DNA of 64,000 nt, from assembly GCA_000634215.1 (NCBI GenBank), contig JFLX01000001.1, positions 124,001 to 188,000 of the forward strand, read 5' to 3'. Positions 7,305 to 17,654 of this stretch are shown piece after piece. A program made the position numbers and the translations under genes. Source of the DNA: Prochlorococcus sp. scB243_495L20. GTDB taxonomy: Bacteria > Cyanobacteriota > Cyanobacteriia > PCC-6307 > Cyanobiaceae. Below the pieces are notes generated by a model. That model did not search any database. It had not been told where the DNA came from and was given only the letters and a program-made list of their open reading frames with translations. How positions within the stretch are numbered: the stretch's first letter is position 1; every line of letters starts with the position of its first letter.

Positions 7305-10214
7305 TTAAGCACATTTTTTTTCTTCTAAAGTCTCATCTTGATTTACATTGCAAGAACAAATTAAATTACGATCGCCATATGCATTATTAATCCTAGAAAC
7401 TGATGACCAAAACTTAATAGTTGTTGGAGTTTTATAAGGGAAAGAAGCCTTTCCTTTTGAATAAGGATATTGCCAATCATCAGCAATTAACTCTTTCAGC
7501 GTATGGGGAGCGTTACTTATTACATTATTATTCTTTAATGCAACATTTTTTTCTATTTCGCTGATTTCTTCTCCAATCAGTAGCATAGCCTCGCAAAATC
7601 TATCCAATTCAACCAAACATTCACTTTCAGTAGGCTCTATCATTATCGTCTCTGGAACAGGCCAACTTATAGTTGGGGCATGAAAACTATAATCAATTAA
7701 TCGTTTAGCTAAATCATTTACACTTAAACCAGTTTTGGATTTTAAATCCCTAAAATCTAAAATGCATTCATGTGCGACAAAATTATTTTTTCCTTTATAA
7801 AGAATCTTGAATTTATGCTTTAAAGAATGCGCAATATAATTTGCAGACAAAATTGCATGCATAGTTGCTTTCCTTAAACCACTAAGACCAGCCATTTTTA
7901 TGTACATCCAACTTATTGGAAGAATACTTGCACTCCCATACTTGGCAGAAGATACGTAATTAGGACTAATAGATAAATTATTATCCATTAAAGAATGAGT
8001 AGGAAGAAATGGGCTTAAAGTTTCTGATGCAGCAACTGGACCTACTCCTGGACCACCACCTCCATGTGGAATGCAGAATGTTTTATGTAAATTCAAATGA
8101 CAAACATCAACACCATAATTCCCCGGTTTACATAATCCAACTTGAGCGTTCAAATTTGCTCCATCTAAATAGACAAATCCTCCCACAGAGTGAATTAAAT
8201 CACATATCTTTCTGATTTGTAATTCAAAAACTCCATGAGTAGAGGGATAAGTCAACATAAGAGCCCCTATTTGGTTATCAAATTTATTGACCTTGATTGA
8301 CAAATCTTGAAAATCAATATTTCCTTCGTCATCACATTCAACAGTTAACACGTCAAAACCTGCCATAACTGCACTAGCAGGATTTGTTCCATGCGCACTT
8401 TTTGGAATTAAACATTTTTTTCTTAACAGTTCACCTTTCGATTCAAAATAAGAATTTATTGCCAATAAACCTGCAAACTCTCCTTGAGAGCCTGCATTTG
8501 GTTGAAAAGAAACTGATTTTAAACCAACAATCGCACTTATCCATTTTTCTAGGTCAGATATAATTTTTGAATAGCCTTTAGTTTGATCTGGTGGGGAAAA
8601 AGGATGAATGGAAGATAAATTAGCCCAAGAGACTGGATTTAACTCTGCTGCAGAATTTAACTTCATGGTACAGCTTCCCAATGGCATCATCCCATCTACC
8701 AAAGAAAAATCTTTTTCAGCAAGTCGGAATATATATCTCATTAATTCAGTTTCACTTTGGTAATTTGTAAATATATCTTGCTGCATCCATGCACTGGATC
8801 TCAAAGCTAGACTTTCAAGATGAAATTCTTTATCAAATTTTATATGCTCTAAATCTTCTTCTTTTTCTATAAGGTTTGCTATGAAAGTCAAAATATCTTT
8901 TATTTCTTTTTCATTACTAAGCTCATCTAAAGAGATCCCAAAGCCAGATGAATTTTCAATAGTTGATCCCAGCGGCAAAATTCTTAAGTTATAGCCATTT
9001 TTTAAAGCTTCATTATGGATCCTCTGGGAGTGCTCAGAATAGACATCAACACTATCAAATCTAATCCCATCAGGAATTTCAAAACCTAAAACAGCTAAAC
9101 TTGATTCTAAATTTATTCTCAACTCAACTAATCTCTTAGCAATTTGCGTTAATCCAGAGGGTCCATGATAAATAGCATAAAAAGAAGAAATTATGGCTAA
9201 CAAAGATTGAGCAGTACAAATATTACTAGTGGCCTTTTCCCTTCTAATATGTTGCTCTCTTGTTTGCAATGCTAGTCTTAGTGACTTTTCTCCATTTTTA
9301 GATAGAGTTTGCCCAACTATTCTTCCGGGTATCAGCCTTTTATATTTTTCGCTACAAGCAAAATATGCTGCATGAGGGCCACCAAAACCCATTGGAACAC
9401 CAAATCTTTGCATACTTCCCACTGCTACATCAACACCAAATTCAGAAATTGGTTTAATCAAAACTTGTGCTAGTGGGTCAATACATGCAGTAACAATAAT
9501 TTCTGATCTATGTGCTTGAGATACTAAGAATGTAGGATCATATAATTGTCCATTTTTACCAGGTAATTGCAACAACATTCCAAAAACATCATCATGATTA
9601 GGAAGGTTGCTTTGAGTAAAGCGTTTTAAGGATATTCCCAAAGGCTTTGCTCTGGTTTGTAGAACATTAAAAGTATGATCAAAAACATTTGACTCCACTA
9701 AGTACACTTTTGAAGATTTATTGTTTCTTGCGGAAAAACTCATAGCCATGGCTTCTGCTGCAGCAGTACCCTCATCCAACAAAGATGCATTAGCGACAGG
9801 GAATCCTGTCAGTTCACAAACAATAGTCTGAAAATTAAATAGAGCTTCTAATCTTCCTTGTGCAATTTCTGCTTGATATGGAGTATAAGACGTGTACCAC
9901 CTTGGATTTTCAAGAACATGTCTTTGGATTACTTTAGGCATATGATTGTCATAATAACCAAGGCCTATAAGTGATCTCATTTTAGTATTTTTATTCGCAA
10001 TCTCTTCTAATTCGTTTAAAGCCTCAATTTCTGAACAACCTTGGGGCAATATTTCTGAAGATTTATCTTTAAGCTGAATATCATCAGGAATAACTTGATT
10101 TATAAATTGATCAATATTATTAAAACCGAGCTTGTTCAGCATAATTCTTTCATCATTATCTTCTAACCCAAGATGCCTATCTATAAACAAATTAGACCCA
10201 AATTTGGATGTCAT
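7305..10214 (-). CDS. gcvP: Glycine dehydrogenase (decarboxylating), P protein
   Basis: A 969-residue PLP enzyme, the normal length for a single-chain P protein with both halves fused. It decarboxylates glycine and passes the aminomethyl group to lipoyl-GcvH. The start FIDRHLGLEDNDERIML is typical; the C-terminal half has LGSCTMKLN, FQPNAGSQGE, DGANLNAQVGLCKPG and the PLP-lysine motif LHKTFCIPHGGGGPG near residue 710. gcvH lies immediately upstream on the same strand, 45 bases away, while gcvT is at 28083 in another cluster. This step recovers photorespiratory glycine and feeds one-carbon folate. Confidence 0.98.
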   Translation of the reverse strand: MTSKFGSNLFIDRHLGLEDNDERIMLNKLGFNNIDQFINQVIPDDIQLKDKSSEILPQGCSEIEALNELEEIANKNTKMRSLIGLGYYDNHMPKVIQRHVLENPRWYTSYTPYQAEIAQGRLEALFNFQTIVCELTGFPVANASLLDEGTAAAEAMAMSFSARNNKSSKVYLVESNVFDHTFNVLQTRAKPLGISLKRFTQSNLPNHDDVFGMLLQLPGKNGQLYDPTFLVSQAHRSEIIVTACIDPLAQVLIKPISEFGVDVAVGSMQRFGVPMGFGGPHAAYFACSEKYKRLIPGRIVGQTLSKNGEKSLRLALQTREQHIRREKATSNICTAQSLLAIISSFYAIYHGPSGLTQIAKRLVELRINLESSLAVLGFEIPDGIRFDSVDVYSEHSQRIHNEALKNGYNLRILPLGSTIENSSGFGISLDELSNEKEIKDILTFIANLIEKEEDLEHIKFDKEFHLESLALRSSAWMQQDIFTNYQSETELMRYIFRLAEKDFSLVDGMMPLGSCTMKLNSAAELNPVSWANLSSIHPFSPPDQTKGYSKIISDLEKWISAIVGLKSVSFQPNAGSQGEFAGLLAINSYFESKGELLRKKCLIPKSAHGTNPASAVMAGFDVLTVECDDEGNIDFQDLSIKVNKFDNQIGALMLTYPSTHGVFELQIRKICDLIHSVGGFVYLDGANLNAQVGLCKPGNYGVDVCHLNLHKTFCIPHGGGGPGVGPVAASETLSPFLPTHSLMDNNLSISPNYVSSAKYGSASILPISWMYIKMAGLSGLRKATMHAILSANYIAHSLKHKFKILYKGKNNFVAHECILDFRDLKSKTGLSVNDLAKRLIDYSFHAPTISWPVPETIMIEPTESECLVELDRFCEAMLLIGEEISEIEKNVALKNNNVISNAPHTLKELIADDWQYPYSKGKASFPYKTPTTIKFWSSVSRINNAYGDRNLICSCNVNQDETLEEKKCA

Positions 10215-10259
10215 ATTAAAATATTTTTCTTTAAAATAGCTCTTTTTAAAAAGTTTGCC

Positions 10260-10649
10260 TTATTTTGGTACAACCTTTGTTTGATATTCCTCAGAAGTCA
10301 TCAAATCAGCAATTGATGCTTTTGATTCTGGTTTCAAAATGACTAACCAACCGTCTCCAATCGGATCATTCTGTAGAAGCTCAGGGTTCTCAATAACACT
10401 TTCATTTACAGATACTATTTCCCCTGAAAAAGGTAGATAGACTTCCTCTACGGCCTTAACTGATTCTATTGTTCCAAAAGTATCGCCTTTCTCTAAAGTC
10501 GCCCCTGCATCAGCTAATTCAACAAAAACAATATCTCCTAATTGATCTATAGCGAATTCACTAACTCCAATTTTTAATAATCCATTTTCTTCCAAGACAT
10601 ATTCATGAGTATCAGCATAGTTGAGGTTGTCTGGAAACTTGTAAGACAT
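10260..10649 (-). CDS. gcvH: Glycine cleavage system H protein
   Basis: A 129-residue lipoyl carrier of standard length. The lipoylation site lies in FGTIESVKAVEEVY, with the modified lysine at about residue 65. N-terminal KFPDNLNYADTHEYV and C-terminal GDGWLVILKP are family hallmarks. It shuttles the aminomethyl intermediate between GcvP and GcvT. It starts 2 bases after the stop of the PLP enzyme at 10652 and is followed by gcvP, so the three genes look like one operon read leftwards. Confidence 0.98.
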   Translation of the reverse strand: MSYKFPDNLNYADTHEYVLEENGLLKIGVSEFAIDQLGDIVFVELADAGATLEKGDTFGTIESVKAVEEVYLPFSGEIVSVNESVIENPELLQNDPIGDGWLVILKPESKASIADLMTSEEYQTKVVPK

Positions 10650-10651
10650 GA

Positions 10652-11944
10652 TTAAGTAGATAAAGGAAGTAGGGAATTCTTTGAAATTAATTTTTCCTCT
10701 AATAGTTCAGATAATAATCGAATTAATGCAATTTTGATGTGAGCTATGTGAGAACCACCTTGAACAAAAATATTGTAAGGATCTCTTAGAGGGGCATCAG
10801 CAGAAAATTCACTTGTACTTCCTTCAATAAAGGTACCTCCTGCCATCAATAATTTTGAATCATATCCATCCATAGATGATGGAACAACATTCAGAAAAGA
10901 ATCTACTGGTGAAGAATTTTGAAAAGATTGACAAACTTTTTGTACCAAATCAGGATTATTCAATCTTACTGACTGAATAAGATCAGATCTATAAGTTGCT
11001 GGCTCTGGTAAAACCCTAAATCCCAAATTTTTAAAGACTGCTGCAACCATATCAGCACCTTTTAGTGATTCGTGAACAATTTGTGGTGCTAAAAACAAAC
11101 CCTGCAAAATTAATCTTCCTAGTCCAAAATTTATTCCTGCAGAAGAACCAATGCCTGGTGAGGTTAATCTAGAACATGCCATCTCAACCAACTCTGCATC
11201 TCCTGCAACGTACCCACCAGTAGGAACGATTGTTCCTCCCAAATTTTTAATCAATGATCCAGCAATAATATTTGCCCCTTTAGAAATTGGTTCACTATCT
11301 TCAACAAGCTCCCCATAACAGTTATCAACAAAACATATGCAATCAGGATCAAGGGAATGAATAAGACTACAAATTTTCTCTATCTGATGATTCGTTAGAG
11401 AATTTCTCCAACTATATCCACAACTTTTTTGTATGAATACTAATTTGCATGAATTTTCTTCAAAAGAATGAACAATTTTTTCTTCAAAAGAATCAAAATC
11501 ATCGCAGATATTTATTTGCTTATATTCAATGTCAAAATCTTTAAGTGAGCCTTTTCCTCCTCCCCTTATTCCTATGACTTCTTCTAACGTGTCATATGGT
11601 TGTCCTGTAAGAGATAACATTACATCTCCAGGTCGAAGAATTCCAAATAAGACAGAACTTATTGCATGCGTTCCACTTACAAATTGCATCCTCACAGCAG
11701 CCTTTTCAGCAAGAAACAATCTTGCAAAAACCGCATCAATTTTTTCTCTAGATATATCATCATGACCACTACCAGAAGATTGATTGAAATGACTAGTAGA
11801 AACTTTTTCTTCCTTAAAAATTGTCAAAATATTTTCTAATTTCTGGAAAACCTGATTGGACCTTTCTTGGAAAACTTCATTTAAACTCTCTTCGACAGAA
11901 AGAACAGCGTTTTCAGCAAGTTTTAAGTTATTGTCAAGAGTCAT
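10652..11944 (-). CDS. PLP-dependent methionine gamma-lyase family protein (aluminium-resistance type)
   Basis: A 430-residue fold-type I PLP enzyme of the Met_gamma_lyase family, often annotated as an aluminium resistance protein. Visible features are FVSGTHAISSVLFGILRPGD, the loop GIRGGGKGS, ICFVDNCYGELVED before the cofactor, and AGSLIKNLGGTI, whose lysine (about 233) should bind PLP. The C-terminal region has ATYRSDLIQSVRL and GGTFIEGSTSEFSADAPLR. The true substrate of this family is uncertain; C-S lysis of a sulfur amino acid is the usual guess. It sits just upstream of gcvH-gcvP on the same strand, a placement that suggests a link to amino acid catabolism, but that is inference. Confidence 0.82.
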   Translation of the reverse strand: MTLDNNLKLAENAVLSVEESLNEVFQERSNQVFQKLENILTIFKEEKVSTSHFNQSSGSGHDDISREKIDAVFARLFLAEKAAVRMQFVSGTHAISSVLFGILRPGDVMLSLTGQPYDTLEEVIGIRGGGKGSLKDFDIEYKQINICDDFDSFEEKIVHSFEENSCKLVFIQKSCGYSWRNSLTNHQIEKICSLIHSLDPDCICFVDNCYGELVEDSEPISKGANIIAGSLIKNLGGTIVPTGGYVAGDAELVEMACSRLTSPGIGSSAGINFGLGRLILQGLFLAPQIVHESLKGADMVAAVFKNLGFRVLPEPATYRSDLIQSVRLNNPDLVQKVCQSFQNSSPVDSFLNVVPSSMDGYDSKLLMAGGTFIEGSTSEFSADAPLRDPYNIFVQGGSHIAHIKIALIRLLSELLEEKLISKNSLLPLST

Positions 11945-11969
11945 TTATTATGAAAAATTCATATTATTT

Positions 11970-12662
11970 TTAAGAAGCTAAATTTCTTAATTCTGCGAGG
12001 AAAGCATTAGGTCCCCTTCCCTCAAAATAAGAAAGTTTTTTTGAAGCCTCATATAAATCAAGAAGTTCTCCATCTAATTCTTCTGCCGTATAATCTCTAA
12101 TCCCTGCAATTACCTCAGCAAAACGTTCTCTACGGGCAGATTTATTGACAGCATAGGCATCCATTACCTGCATTTTACATGATCTCCAAGCCTTATTCTG
12201 ACAAAAATGTACTGAAAGAGCATCGCTTAAAGCAGAAGCTTCTTCATCTTCTATGTACCAGTCAAAAGATGAAGGTAGAGGTTTTAAACCTGAAAAAATC
12301 TCGAATAACTCCCCGGCCGACAATGGATTACCAGAATCATTTTTTAGGGGTAATGCAGACTCTTCCAAAGATTTCCATAACTCTGGGTAATCACTTTCAA
12401 AACGATCCCTGATTTTTTCAATTCCTTGATCAAGAATCGTATTAACTTGAGCTAAAGCAAGAAAAACTTCAGGACCTGGCGAAGATAACTTCCCATTCCT
12501 AAGATTAGAAATTTGCGAATTATGAACTTTACCTAAATCAAGAACTTCCGAAAGTAATGGTAATACTCTGTGAGACCAACCATTCCTTTCATGCCAGAGG
12601 TGTATCAAATGAGCCATAGCCCTTCGACCTCTAGATAATTTATCGCGATATCCGAGACTCAC
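11970..12662 (-). CDS. HTH-like cyanobacterial protein of unknown function
   Basis: A 230-residue protein. Residues about 12-80 have the look of an XRE/lambda-type helix-turn-helix: AMAHLIHLWHERNGWSHRVLP, then HNSQISNLRNGKLSSPGPEVF, ending LALAQVNTILDQG. The remainder is helical and acidic and ends EGRGPNAFLAELRNLAS. I do not recognise a named family. It could be a transcription regulator; the divergent position to the desaturase gene with only 75 bases between, which contain repeated heptamers, fits that idea. The stop is 25 bases before the PLP enzyme start, so it may lead the gcvHP transcript. Function remains inference. Confidence 0.7.
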   Translation of the reverse strand: MSLGYRDKLSRGRRAMAHLIHLWHERNGWSHRVLPLLSEVLDLGKVHNSQISNLRNGKLSSPGPEVFLALAQVNTILDQGIEKIRDRFESDYPELWKSLEESALPLKNDSGNPLSAGELFEIFSGLKPLPSSFDWYIEDEEASALSDALSVHFCQNKAWRSCKMQVMDAYAVNKSARRERFAEVIAGIRDYTAEELDGELLDLYEASKKLSYFEGRGPNAFLAELRNLAS

Positions 12663-12737
12663 AGATAATTAAACTTATCAATAGTATAGTATGATAATAT
12701 TACATATCGGTAATTTTGAAAATAGTATTTCAATATC
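12663..12737. promoter_or_regulatory. Divergent promoter region with three ATAGTAT heptamers
   Basis: The 75 bases between the HTH-like gene (minus) and the desaturase (plus) hold ATAGTAT at 12681-12687, an overlapping copy at 12686-12692 (a period-5 repeat) and a third at 12722-12728. Both genes must be transcribed from here. The repeats are candidate binding sites, possibly for the HTH-like product, but AT-rich DNA makes chance copies easier. Confidence 0.35.
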
Positions 12738-13676
12738 ATGAATCCAGTAATTTTCCAAGAAACAGCAAAATTAAAAAAACCTGTTCCAGCTGAAAAAGTT
12801 ATAGAACTCTCAGAAAAATTAATGGAACCATCCAGTCATTCAGAAAGATATCCTCCAAGACTACATAAAACGTGGGGAACAATAGTTTTTATGGTTGCAA
12901 TTCATATTCTTTCTCTTATAGCTATACAACCAAAATTTTGGAGTCTCCCTGCAGTCACTTCATTATTATTTTTTTACTGGGTAACTGCTTGTTTAGGTGT
13001 CACCCTTGGATATCACAGATTGTTATCACACAGATCGTTCATTGTACCAAGATGGTTAGAAAGATTTTTTGCTACCTGTGGAGCCATAAGTTGCCAGCAT
13101 GGACCGATAGATTGGGTAGGTTTACATAGGCATCACCACTCTTTTTCAGATACTGAAGTAGATCATCACAATAGTAAAAAGGGGTTTTGGTGGAGTCATA
13201 TGGGTTGGATGTTTAAAGACGTAGAAGCATTAAAAGCTGTTCCAAAACTAAGTGCAGATTTGATCAAGGATCCATACTATAGATTTTTAAATAAATATTT
13301 TTTATTCTTACAAATTCCTATTGGACTTTCATTGTACGCAATAGGTCAAAAATTAGGTGTAGGAGGATGGGCTTTAGTCCTTTGGGGAATTCCATTGAGG
13401 CTTGTGGTTGTTTATCATATAACCTGGCTCGTCAACTCCGCGACGCATTGTTGGGGTAAAGCACCATTTGAAAGTGGTGATTCATCAAAAAACAATGCAT
13501 GGGTTGCTGCTTTAACATTTGGAGAAGGTTGGCATAATAACCATCATGCATTTCCCAATTCGGCAAAACAAGGATTATTTAAAGGTCAGATAGACATAAC
13601 ATGGGAACATATTAAGATTCTTGCGAAATTTGGTTTTGCAAAAAAAGTAAAGTTACCCTCTAGGTCTTATTATTAA
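12738..13676 (+). CDS. desC: Acyl-lipid/acyl-CoA delta-9 fatty acid desaturase
   Basis: A 312-residue di-iron membrane desaturase. The three histidine boxes are present: HRLLSH at residues 93-98, HRHHH at about 130-134 and HNNHH near the C-terminus. Hydrophobic segments flank them ([38 protein letters not shown]-type stretches after residue 185). The enzyme puts the first double bond into acyl chains of thylakoid lipids, keeping membranes fluid in the cold. The box spacing fits the DesC/stearoyl-CoA type rather than DesA or DesB. Synechococcus and Prochlorococcus often carry several DesC paralogues, and I cannot say which this is. rplI follows 20 bases later. Confidence 0.88.
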   Translation: MNPVIFQETAKLKKPVPAEKVIELSEKLMEPSSHSERYPPRLHKTWGTIVFMVAIHILSLIAIQPKFWSLPAVTSLLFFYWVTACLGVTLGYHRLLSHRSFIVPRWLERFFATCGAISCQHGPIDWVGLHRHHHSFSDTEVDHHNSKKGFWWSHMGWMFKDVEALKAVPKLSADLIKDPYYRFLNKYFLFLQIPIGLSLYAIGQKLGVGGWALVLWGIPLRLVVVYHITWLVNSATHCWGKAPFESGDSSKNNAWVAALTFGEGWHNNHHAFPNSAKQGLFKGQIDITWEHIKILAKFGFAKKVKLPSRSYY

Positions 13677-13696
13677 CTATATTGTTCAATATTTTC

Positions 13697-14152
13697 ATGG
13701 CAAAAAGAGTACAAGTCGCATTAACTGAATCAATCGCATCACTAGGTAAAGAAGGAGATCTAGTTGATGTAGCACCAGGATACGCAAGAAATTTTCTTTT
13801 ACCTTACGGCAAGGCAATGAATGTAACACCAGCAGTACTTAAACAAATTGAGAGGAAGAAAGAAAAAGAAAAAATCGCTGCTGATAAGTTAAAGCAAGAA
13901 GCTTTAGATTTCCAAACTGCATTATCCACAATAGGTAGGTTCACCATCAAAAAACAGGTCGGAGAAGATGGAGTCCTTTTTGGAACGGTTACCAATGGTG
14001 ATGTTGCCGAAGCGATAGAAGCGGCAACTAAAAAAGAAATTGATAGAAGAAACATTACTGTTCCTGATATTCATAATTTAGGTTCCTTTACTGCAAAAAT
14101 AAAATTACATCCAGAAGTAAATGCAGAAGTAAATATTGAAGTAACAAGTTAA
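13697..14152 (+). CDS. rplI: 50S ribosomal protein L9
   Basis: A 151-residue protein from the ATG at 13697; a TTG 15 bases earlier is in frame but would add an unconserved MFNIF. The N-terminal rRNA-binding domain reads [21 protein letters not shown] with the hallmark [17 protein letters not shown] long charged helix links to the C-terminal domain with [20 protein letters not shown]9 sits at the base of the L1 stalk. It is followed 58 bases later by dnaB, the order seen in many bacteria. Confidence 0.97.
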   Translation: MAKRVQVALTESIASLGKEGDLVDVAPGYARNFLLPYGKAMNVTPAVLKQIERKKEKEKIAADKLKQEALDFQTALSTIGRFTIKKQVGEDGVLFGTVTNGDVAEAIEAATKKEIDRRNITVPDIHNLGSFTAKIKLHPEVNAEVNIEVTS

Positions 14153-14210
14153 TCAATTTGTTGCATTATTTTGAAAAGTAGCCAGAGTATATATCTAAGC
14201 AATTAAAGAT

Positions 14211-15593
14211 ATGGTTTCCGTACCTTTTCCAAATAATGGGCAAAATAAAAATTTTAAAAAAGATTTTAATAGTGAAAACTCTGGATTAGTACCTCCTCAA
14301 AACGTTCAAGCAGAGGAAGCTGTTCTTGGGGGCATACTTCTTGATCCAGACGCGATCGGAAGAATTGCAGACTTAATTAAACCTGAAGCTTTTTATATAA
14401 ATGCCCATCAAGAGATTTATAGAACAGCATTAATGTTACATACCCAGGGTAAACCAACTGATTTAACGTCAATGAGTGCTTGGTTAGCAGATAATGGATC
14501 ACTAGAAAAAATTGGAGGAAACAGCAAGCTGGTAGAACTAGTTGAAAATGTTTCCTCTACAGCCTCCATAGAACAAGTTGCGAATTTAATTAACGACAAA
14601 TTCATGAGAAGGCAACTTATCAGATCTGGTAATGAAGTGGTTCAACTAGGTTTTGATCAAACTCAAGATACTAATGAAGTTCTTGATAAAGCAGAGCAAA
14701 AAATATTTGAAATTAGTCAGGAGAAACCTTCAAAAGGTCTGACTCAAGCAGCTGAAATCCTTACAAGTACTTTCAATGAAATAGAGTCAAGGTCCTTAGG
14801 TACTTCAGTAGCTGGAATTCCCGTAAATTTCTACGATCTTGATGCGATGACTCAAGGTTTGCAAAGAAGTGATCTAATCATTGTTGCTGGAAGACCTTCA
14901 ATGGGGAAAACTTCAATAGTTCTTAATCTGGCTAAAAATGTAGCACAATCTCAAGATTTACCTGTGTGTGTATTTAGCCTTGAAATGAGTAAAGAACAGT
15001 TGACATATAGATTACTCTCTATGGAAGTTGGAATCGAGAGTGGCAGGCTAAGAACAGGAAGATTACAGCAAGATGAATGGCCATTACTCGGAGAAGGTAT
15101 CAATTCATTAGGTCAATTGCCAATATTTATAGATGATAAGCCTAACTTAAGTGTTTTAGAGATGAGATCTCTGTGCAGAAGATTAATAGCTGAACAAAAA
15201 AAAGAACTTGGATTAATTGTGATTGATTATCTGCAGTTGATGGAAGGATCAACCCCTGATAATAGAGTGCAAGAACTTTCACGAATAACAAGAGGTCTTA
15301 AAAGCATGGCTAGAGAATTAAAAGTACCAGTTGTAGCTTTATCTCAGCTTAGTAGAGGGGTTGAGTCTAGAACAAATAAAAGACCAATGTTAAGCGATCT
15401 AAGAGAGTCAGGATCTATTGAACAAGACGCAGATTTAGTATTAATGATTTATAGAGATGAATACTATAATCCGGAGACTGAAGATAGAGGAATTACAGAA
15501 ATCATTGTCACTAAACATAGAAATGGACCCGTAGGAACTGTTAAATTATTATTTGAACCTCAATTTACAAGATTTAGGAATTTAGCTAATTAA
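14211..15593 (+). CDS. dnaB: Replicative DNA helicase
   Basis: A 460-residue DnaB. The N-terminal primase-interacting domain starts with VPPQNVQAEEAVLGGIL; the RecA-like motor has the Walker A sequence GRPSMGKTS at residues 227-235, Walker B LIVIDYLQLM, and LSQLSRGVESR with the arginine-finger loop DLRESGSIEQDAD. It unwinds DNA at the replication fork. The length is that of an uninterrupted DnaB: no intein lies at the P-loop or elsewhere, unlike several other cyanobacterial dnaB genes. It is located between rplI and mnmG. Confidence 0.98.
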   Translation: MVSVPFPNNGQNKNFKKDFNSENSGLVPPQNVQAEEAVLGGILLDPDAIGRIADLIKPEAFYINAHQEIYRTALMLHTQGKPTDLTSMSAWLADNGSLEKIGGNSKLVELVENVSSTASIEQVANLINDKFMRRQLIRSGNEVVQLGFDQTQDTNEVLDKAEQKIFEISQEKPSKGLTQAAEILTSTFNEIESRSLGTSVAGIPVNFYDLDAMTQGLQRSDLIIVAGRPSMGKTSIVLNLAKNVAQSQDLPVCVFSLEMSKEQLTYRLLSMEVGIESGRLRTGRLQQDEWPLLGEGINSLGQLPIFIDDKPNLSVLEMRSLCRRLIAEQKKELGLIVIDYLQLMEGSTPDNRVQELSRITRGLKSMARELKVPVVALSQLSRGVESRTNKRPMLSDLRESGSIEQDADLVLMIYRDEYYNPETEDRGITEIIVTKHRNGPVGTVKLLFEPQFTRFRNLAN

Positions 15594-15605
15594 ATCGCTC
15601 CTAAA

Positions 15606-17573
15606 ATGCAAAATCATCACTCAACAAATGAATCTTTTGACGTCATCGTTATTGGAGGAGGTCATGCAGGATGCGAAGCAGCTATAACAACAGCAAAATT
15701 AGGTTTTTCTACTGCCTTATTTACAATCAATCTAGATAGAATTGCCTGGCAGCCGTGTAACCCTGCAGTTGGGGGACCAGCAAAAAGTCAGTTGGTTCAT
15801 GAAGTTGATGCATTAGGTGGAATTATTGGTAAATTAGCCGATGAGACAGCTATTCAAAAAAGAATATTAAATGCAAGTAGAGGCCCAGCTGTATGGGCGT
15901 TAAGAGCTCAGACAGATAAAAGAGAATACTCAAAAAGAATGATCGAAATACTACAAAATACAGATAATTTATCTTTAAAAGAAGCAATGATTACTGAACT
16001 GGATATTGCAAAAACTGAACAAATTAGATTGAACTCAAAAAAAATCTTAAAAAAAAGAATTAAGGGTGTAAAAACATTTTTTGGTAGTTATTATTCAGCA
16101 AGGTCAGTTATTATCACAGCTGGTACGTTCTTAGAAGGAAGAATATGGATAGGAAATAAATCAATGTCAGCTGGTAGATCGGGCGAACAAGCAGCACAAG
16201 GTCTTACTCAGAATTTGCACGAAATTGGTATAAAAACAGAACGTTTAAAAACAGGAACTCCAGCAAGAGTTGATAAAAGAAGTATCATTTTTGATGAATT
16301 AGATATTCAACCAAGTACTGCAGCAGATAAATATTTTTCGTTTGACCCAGATATAAAAAATAATATGCCCCAAGTTAGTTGTCACATCACAAGAACAACT
16401 ACCAAAACGCATCAACTAATTAGAGACAATTTACATTTAACTCCCATTTACGGCGGTTTCATTGATAGTAAGGGGCCAAGATATTGTCCATCAATTGAAG
16501 ATAAAATCGTCAAATTTGCTGATAAAGAATCACATCAAATTTTCTTAGAACCAGAAGGAATTAATACCCCTGAAATATATGTACAAGGATTTTCTACAGG
16601 TTTACCCGAAAATATTCAATTAAAACTTTTAAGGACCTTACCTGGATTAGGTGAATGTAAAATGTTGCGACCAGCATATGCTGTGGAGTATGACTACATT
16701 CCTGCAACACAGCTCCAAACATCACTCGAAACGAAAGAAATTGAATATTTATTTAGCGCGGGACAAATTAATGGCACTACTGGTTATGAAGAAGCAGCAG
16801 CGCAAGGATTAGTTGCAGGAGTCAATGCGACAAGAAAACTAAACAAAAAAGACCCAATAATCTTCACTAGAGAAAGCAGTTATATTGGAACAATGATCAA
16901 TGATTTAATTACAAAAGATCTCAAAGAACCATATAGAGTTCTCACTAGTAGGAGTGAATATAGGTTAACTCTCAGGGGAGATAATGCAGATAGAAGATTA
17001 ACACCATTAGGATATCAAATAGGGCTAATTAATGATAAAAGATGGTCTGCCTATCAAGAAAAAATGAACCTCCTCGAAGAAGAGAAATTTAGATTAAATA
17101 ACACTCGTTTAAAAAATACCGATGAAATATCAAAAAAAATAGAATTAGAAACTGGATCAAAAATCAAGGGCTCAACAACTTTGAAAGAACTCTTAAAAAG
17201 ACCAAACTTTCATTATTCAGATCTAATTAAATATAATTTGAATGAAAGAAATCTAGATTCTTCAATACAAGAAGGTGTTGAAATAGATATTAAATACGAG
17301 GGTTACCTTAAAAGACAAAAAAACAACATAGAACAAATAAATCGTCAAAGCTGTAAATCTCTGCCTCAAGAAATAAATTATGAAAAGATAGAGACATTAT
17401 CTTTAGAAGCTAGAGAAAATTTGAATAAGATAAAGCCAAAAAATTTTGGTGATGCGTCAAAAATTCCCGGTGTAAGCAAAGCTGATTTAACTGCATTACT
17501 TGTTTGGCTAAAAATAAGAGAAATAAAAAAAGAAAAGGCAAATATTTTTGTCGAAAAAAAGTTATCATTTTAA
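15606..17573 (+). CDS. mnmG: tRNA uridine-5-carboxymethylaminomethyl modification enzyme, FAD subunit
   Basis: A 655-residue MnmG (GidA). With MnmE it modifies C5 of wobble uridine 34 in several tRNAs, using FAD and methylene-tetrahydrofolate. The N-terminal FAD motif is [12 protein letters not shown] (about 15-26); [25 protein letters not shown] and the family signature [11 protein letters not shown] are present, as is [14 protein letters not shown] near the FAD-binding return segment. The C-terminal helical domain ends [15 protein letters not shown]. It starts 12 bases after the dnaB stop, suggesting co-transcription. The gene is complete. Confidence 0.97.
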   Translation: MQNHHSTNESFDVIVIGGGHAGCEAAITTAKLGFSTALFTINLDRIAWQPCNPAVGGPAKSQLVHEVDALGGIIGKLADETAIQKRILNASRGPAVWALRAQTDKREYSKRMIEILQNTDNLSLKEAMITELDIAKTEQIRLNSKKILKKRIKGVKTFFGSYYSARSVIITAGTFLEGRIWIGNKSMSAGRSGEQAAQGLTQNLHEIGIKTERLKTGTPARVDKRSIIFDELDIQPSTAADKYFSFDPDIKNNMPQVSCHITRTTTKTHQLIRDNLHLTPIYGGFIDSKGPRYCPSIEDKIVKFADKESHQIFLEPEGINTPEIYVQGFSTGLPENIQLKLLRTLPGLGECKMLRPAYAVEYDYIPATQLQTSLETKEIEYLFSAGQINGTTGYEEAAAQGLVAGVNATRKLNKKDPIIFTRESSYIGTMINDLITKDLKEPYRVLTSRSEYRLTLRGDNADRRLTPLGYQIGLINDKRWSAYQEKMNLLEEEKFRLNNTRLKNTDEISKKIELETGSKIKGSTTLKELLKRPNFHYSDLIKYNLNERNLDSSIQEGVEIDIKYEGYLKRQKNNIEQINRQSCKSLPQEINYEKIETLSLEARENLNKIKPKNFGDASKIPGVSKADLTALLVWLKIREIKKEKANIFVEKKLSF

Positions 17574-17654
17574 AAGGATTTCGTCTGAGCACTGAATAAT
17601 AAACTTTTTAAATCACCAAAAATTTTATGGGAAGAAAAAGCCTCTACTTTTTTA

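Noticed and set aside
14211-15593. Intein or intron in dnaB
   Set aside because: The protein is continuous and of normal length with intact motifs; no splicing signatures.
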